From contig NZ_ARVW01000001.1 in assembly GCF_000384315.1 (NCBI RefSeq), positions 1,001,746 to 1,065,745 on the forward strand: 64,000 nt of DNA, read 5' to 3'. The position numbers and the translations under genes are program-made. The stretch comes from Amycolatopsis nigrescens CSC17Ta-90. GTDB taxonomy: Bacteria > Actinomycetota > Actinomycetes > Mycobacteriales > Pseudonocardiaceae. Positions 61,222 through 64,000 of the stretch are shown here, one piece after another; the first letter of the stretch is position 1; each line of letters opens with the position of its first letter. The notes below the pieces were generated by a model. It made no database searches. It saw nothing but the letters and a program-made list of their open reading frames with translations, and was not told the origin of the DNA.

Positions 61222-61638
61222 GTGGCACGCAACGCCGCACACGCTATGTTCGACGTGGACGAGGCATCCAGGGCGCTGGGCATCGAGCTGGTCGAGGCGG
61301 CGGACGGGCACGCGGTGGCCAGGATGCGGGTGACCCCCGCCATGGTCAACGGGCATTCGATCACCCACGGCGGCTACGTGTTCCTGCTCGCCGACACCAC
61401 CTTCGCCTGCGCCTGCAACAGCCACGGTCCGGTGGCCGTCGCCGCCGGGGCGGAGATCTCGTTCGTGGCGGCCTCCCGGCTCGGCGACGAGCTGGTGGCC
61501 ACCGCCGAGGAGCGCACCCGGTACGGGCGCAGCGGGATCTACGACGTGACGGTCCGCCGTGGCGGCGCGGCCGGTGCGGTGATCGCCGAGTTCCGCGGCC
61601 GCAGCCGCGTCATCCAGCGAGAACAGGACACCGAGTGA
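61222..61638 (+). CDS. paaI: Hydroxyphenylacetyl-CoA thioesterase PaaI
   Basis: This 138-residue hotdog-fold thioesterase releases dead-end CoA esters during phenylacetate use. ITHGGYVFLLADTTFACACNSHGPVAVAAGAEISFVAAS is the PaaI signature, with the active-site Gly-Gly and Asp. GGAGGAAG precedes the GTG at 61222, chosen over earlier in-frame starts. Its stop overlaps the paaK GTG. Confidence 0.92.
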   Translation: MARNAAHAMFDVDEASRALGIELVEAADGHAVARMRVTPAMVNGHSITHGGYVFLLADTTFACACNSHGPVAVAAGAEISFVAASRLGDELVATAEERTRYGRSGIYDVTVRRGGAAGAVIAEFRGRSRVIQREQDTE

Positions 61639-62948
61639 GCGACAGCACCGACACCGCCGAGTCCGCCGAGTCCGCCGAGTCACTGAGCGCGGACGAGCTG
61701 CACGCGCTGCAACTGGAACGTCTGCAATGGACACTCCGGCACGCGTACCGGAACGTGCCTTGCTACACCAGGAAGTTCGACGAGGCCGGGGTGCACCCGG
61801 ACGACTGCCGAGAGCTGGCGGACCTGGCGAAGTTCCCCACCACCACCAAGCAGGACCTGCGCGAGAACTACCCGTTCGGCATGTTCGCGGTGCCGGAGTC
61901 CGAGGTCAGCCGGATCCACGCGTCCAGCGGCACCACCGGGCAGTCGACCGTGGTCGGCTACACCGCGGCCGACCTGGACGTCTGGGCGACCGTGATGGCC
62001 AGGTCCATCCGCGCGGCCGGCGGGCGGCCCGGCCACAAGGTGCACGTGGCCTACGGCTACGGCCTGTTCACCGGCGGGCTCGGCGCGCACTACGGCGCCG
62101 AGAAGCTGGGCTGCACGGTGATCCCGGCCTCCGGTGGGATGACGGCGCGGCAGGTGCGGCTGATCACCGACTTCCGGCCCGAGGTGATCATGGTGACGCC
62201 CTCGTACATGCTCACCCTGCTCGACGAGTTCGAGCGCCAGTGCATCGATCCCGCGGCGAGTTCGCTGCGGGTGGGCATCTTCGGCGCGGAACCGTGGACC
62301 GAGCGGATGCGCGCCGAAATCGAAGGCAGGGCGAACCTGGACGCGGTGGACATCTACGGCCTGTCCGAGGTGATGGGGCCAGGGGTCGCGCAGGAGTGCG
62401 TGGAGACCAAGGACGGCCTGCACATCTGGGAGGACCACTTCTACCCCGAGGTGATCGACCCGTTCACCGATCAGGTGGCCGCGCCCGGCGAGCAGGGCGA
62501 GTTGCTGTTCACCTCGCTGACCAAGCAGGCGATGCCGGTCATCCGGTACCGCACCAGGGACCTGACCAGGCTGCTGCCCGGCACCGCGCGGCCCGCGTTC
62601 CGGCGGATGGAGAAGGTCACCGGCCGGACCGACGACATGATCATCCTGCGCGGGGTGAACGTGTTCCCCACCCAGATCGAGGAGATCGTGCTGCGCACCG
62701 AAGGGCTGGCGCCGCACTTCCAGCTGGTGCGGTCCACGAAGGGCAGGATGGAGCAGCTCACCGTGCACGTGGAGGCGCGCGCGGACACCCCGGCCGGGCG
62801 CCGGGCGGCCGCCGCGGCCGAGCTGGTCGCCGGGGTCAAGGACGGGGTCGGCGTGACAGTGGAGGTCGCGGTGCTCGACCCGGACACCCTGGAACGCTCG
62901 CTTGGCAAGATGCGGCGGGTGCTCGACCAGCGGGACGGCCGGAGTTGA
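61635..62948 (+). CDS. paaK: Phenylacetate-CoA ligase
   Basis: This 437-residue adenylating enzyme activates phenylacetate with CoA, the pathway's first step. The ATP motif is HASSGTTGQSTVVGYT (about residues 95-110). GIFGAEPWTERMR, DIYGLSEVMGPGVAQEC, VIRYRTRDLTRLLPG and GRTDDMIILRGVNVFPTQIEE follow in family order. The N-terminus has a triple Ala-Glu-Ser repeat (residues 8-16), absent from family members I know. GTG start. The last codons overlap paaR. Confidence 0.95.
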   Translation: MSDSTDTAESAESAESLSADELHALQLERLQWTLRHAYRNVPCYTRKFDEAGVHPDDCRELADLAKFPTTTKQDLRENYPFGMFAVPESEVSRIHASSGTTGQSTVVGYTAADLDVWATVMARSIRAAGGRPGHKVHVAYGYGLFTGGLGAHYGAEKLGCTVIPASGGMTARQVRLITDFRPEVIMVTPSYMLTLLDEFERQCIDPAASSLRVGIFGAEPWTERMRAEIEGRANLDAVDIYGLSEVMGPGVAQECVETKDGLHIWEDHFYPEVIDPFTDQVAAPGEQGELLFTSLTKQAMPVIRYRTRDLTRLLPGTARPAFRRMEKVTGRTDDMIILRGVNVFPTQIEEIVLRTEGLAPHFQLVRSTKGRMEQLTVHVEARADTPAGRRAAAAAELVAGVKDGVGVTVEVAVLDPDTLERSLGKMRRVLDQRDGRS

Positions 62949-63544
62949 CCGAGCCGAAGCAGGCCCGGCGCGGGCGCCCCGGCTACGACCTGGAGTCCCT
63001 GTTGCAGGTCGCGGTGAAGCTGTTCAACGAACGCGGCTACGACGGCACCAGCATGGAGGACCTGGCCAGGAAGCTGGGCATCACCAAGTCCGCCATCTAC
63101 CACCACGTGCGCAGCAAGGACGAGCTGCTGCGGCTGGCGGTGGACCGCGCGCTGGACGGCCTGTTCGAGGTGGCCGCCGAGGCGGAGGCCGCGCCGGGGC
63201 CGGCGATCGACCGGCTGGAGCTGCTGGTGCGCGGCAGTATCGGGGTGCTCACCGAGCGGCTGCCGTTCGTCACCCTGCTGCTGCGCGTGCGCGGCAACAC
63301 GAAGGTGGAGCGCGCCGCGCTGGCCCGCCGCCGCGAGTTCGACCGGTTCGTCACCGACCTGGTCAAGCAGGCCGAGGCGGAGGGCGACGTGCGCCCGGAC
63401 GTCGACCCGGCGCTGACCAGCAGGCTGCTGTTCGGCACGGTGAACTCGCTGATCGAGTGGTACCGCCCGCGTCGCGGCTCCAGCGGCGCCGAACTCGCCG
63501 ACGCGGTCTGCAAAATCGCCTTCGACGGCCTCCGCCGCTCGTGA
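62945..63544 (+). CDS. paaR: TetR-family regulator PaaR
   Basis: This 199-residue TetR protein has its DNA-binding domain at residues 17-62 (LLQVAVKLFNERGYDGTSMEDLARKLGITKSAIYHHVRSKDELL). It starts at TTG 62945, overlapping the paaK stop (TTGA), so it is coupled to paaK. The N-terminal ARRGRPGYD is typical. As the only regulator in the cluster it is the natural owner of the ACCG-type sites at 58801 and 61180, presumably released by phenylacetyl-CoA. Its TGA lies in the palindrome at 63540. Confidence 0.88.
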   Translation: MTEPKQARRGRPGYDLESLLQVAVKLFNERGYDGTSMEDLARKLGITKSAIYHHVRSKDELLRLAVDRALDGLFEVAAEAEAAPGPAIDRLELLVRGSIGVLTERLPFVTLLLRVRGNTKVERAALARRREFDRFVTDLVKQAEAEGDVRPDVDPALTSRLLFGTVNSLIEWYRPRRGSSGAELADAVCKIAFDGLRRS

Positions 63545-63581
63545 GTGAAAAGTGTTGCCCCAGCAACGTTTTTCACTCACG
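63540..63581. terminator. Palindrome of the GTGAGTGAAAAGTGTTG family; holds both stops
   Basis: 19-nt arms (63540-63558, 63563-63581) with a small mismatch patch. The converging paaR gene (TGA 63542-63544) and the hypothetical gene (TGA 63573-63575, minus strand) both end inside it. Confidence 0.82.
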
Positions 63582-63890
63582 ACCGTCGACCTGCGGGCGA
63601 GGTTTGCCGGACTGCCAGAGCAAAGCGTTGCGCAGCAACTGGATCACGCGCTCGTCGTCGGCCTCGGTTGGCTCGGTGCCGATCGGCAGCCATTTCTCCG
63701 CGACCTTCTCCCCGTCGTCGTAGCTGGTGATCAGAATGCCCGAGTAGGTCAGCGTGACCTGTTCCCCCGCCGAGGTTTCGATCACCACCTGCCGGTGGTC
63801 CAGGTTCAGGCCCACCGTCCGCCCTCCGGTTGGCCTGGCTTCGCCGCTCGAGCTGTCCATCATCACTGCCCTGCCCCCACGAAGCGCCAT
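63573..63890 (-). CDS. Small hypothetical protein
   Basis: I do not recognise this 105-residue protein. After a Gly/Ser-rich start it reads TVGLNLDHRQVVIETSAGEQVTLTYSGILITSYDDGEKVAEKWLPIGTEPTEADDERVIQLLRNALLWQSGKPRPQ. That is several beta strands then one helix. No signal peptide or membrane helix. AGGAGGG precedes the ATG at 63890; ATGs at 63863 and 63860 are alternatives. The C-terminal GRE and its stop come from the palindrome arm. Confidence 0.65.
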   Translation of the reverse strand: MALRGGRAVMMDSSSGEARPTGGRTVGLNLDHRQVVIETSAGEQVTLTYSGILITSYDDGEKVAEKWLPIGTEPTEADDERVIQLLRNALLWQSGKPRPQVDGRE

Positions 63891-63927
63891 CCCTCTTGCC
63901 CTCCTTTCGCCGGAGAGCCCCAGGTGG

Positions 63928-64000
63928 TTACCGCGGAGTTGTCCCGTTTCGGCAACGATCGCCGCGCACATAGGCCGCCGGGGTGACGCCCTTCCACCGT
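63928..64000 (-). CDS. AraC-family regulator, C-terminal tip (cut by window edge)
   Basis: The minus-strand frame entering from the right edge reads RWKGVTPAAYVRGDRC and stops at TAA (63928-63930). The K-GVTPAAYR wording is the usual end of the second AraC/XylS helix-turn-helix. Only about 23 residues are present, so the call depends on that motif alone. Confidence 0.5.
   Translation of the reverse strand, partial: RWKGVTPAAYVRGDRCRNGTTPR

Noticed and set aside
61727..62944. Open frame joining antisense-like text to PaaR as one 605-residue protein
   Set aside because: Its first 400 codons overlap paaK in another frame; the TetR domain begins at the TTG that overlaps the paaK stop.

Overview
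The window is chromosomal DNA of a high-GC actinomycete. The likely source is a Pseudonocardiaceae member close to Amycolatopsis. This rests on the GC-rich third positions, frequent GTG starts, an Emb-type arabinosyltransferase (arabinogalactan wall), the fused CobIJ methyltransferase and a DUF222/HNH gene. The genus is inferred; no rRNA or tRNA gene was seen.

Region 1 (1-17.7 kb) looks like a locus for using alpha-GalNAc glycans (mucin-type O-glycans). It has a secreted GH101 endo-alpha-N-acetylgalactosaminidase cut by the left edge and a Tat-exported GH109 alpha-N-acetylgalactosaminidase. A five-gene operon encodes a sugar ABC importer, its MsmK-type ATPase, a DUF5107-TPR protein and a DeoR regulator. 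A second operon encodes an AgaS-type isomerase/deaminase, a ROK kinase, a PfkB kinase and a class II (tagatose/fructose-bisphosphate) aldolase, with a second DeoR paralogue next to it. TTTC direct repeats recur in the control regions. A DyP peroxidase and a secreted chitin-binding serine protease lie inside this region.

Region 2 (17.7-51.7 kb) carries almost a full cobalamin pathway in several blocks: cbtBA, cobQ-D, cobU-T-S, cobC-B-O with a ChlI/D chelatase, cobL-M, cbiD, cobK-bluB, cobIJ-H-G and cobN. Three cobalamin riboswitches precede cbtB, the chelatase operon and cobN. The ring-contraction chemistry is aerobic (CobG), but C1 methylation appears to be assigned to CbiD, with no CobF in the window. 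The blocks are interrupted by an HxlR regulator/quinone oxidoreductase pair, a luciferase-like oxidoreductase, the emb gene, a DUF222/HNH gene beside a decayed gene, and an ABC exporter with an XRE regulator.

Region 3 (51.9-64 kb) starts with a secreted beta-propeller-like protein. The phenylacetate pathway follows: paaZABCDE on the minus strand, a P450, paaH, and divergent paaI-paaK-paaR. Matching PaaR-like operators lie in front of paaZ and between paaH and paaI. The window ends with a small hypothetical gene and the C-terminal tip of an AraC-type regulator.

Genes within operons are tightly coupled (ATGA, GTGA, TGATG or TTGA overlaps). Gene ends are marked by long palindromes in a few sequence families (arms containing AAGGCCACC, GTGAGTGAAAAGTGTTG or AAATAGCCGGCTT). 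In several cases the palindrome arms themselves supply the stop codon of one or both adjoining genes.
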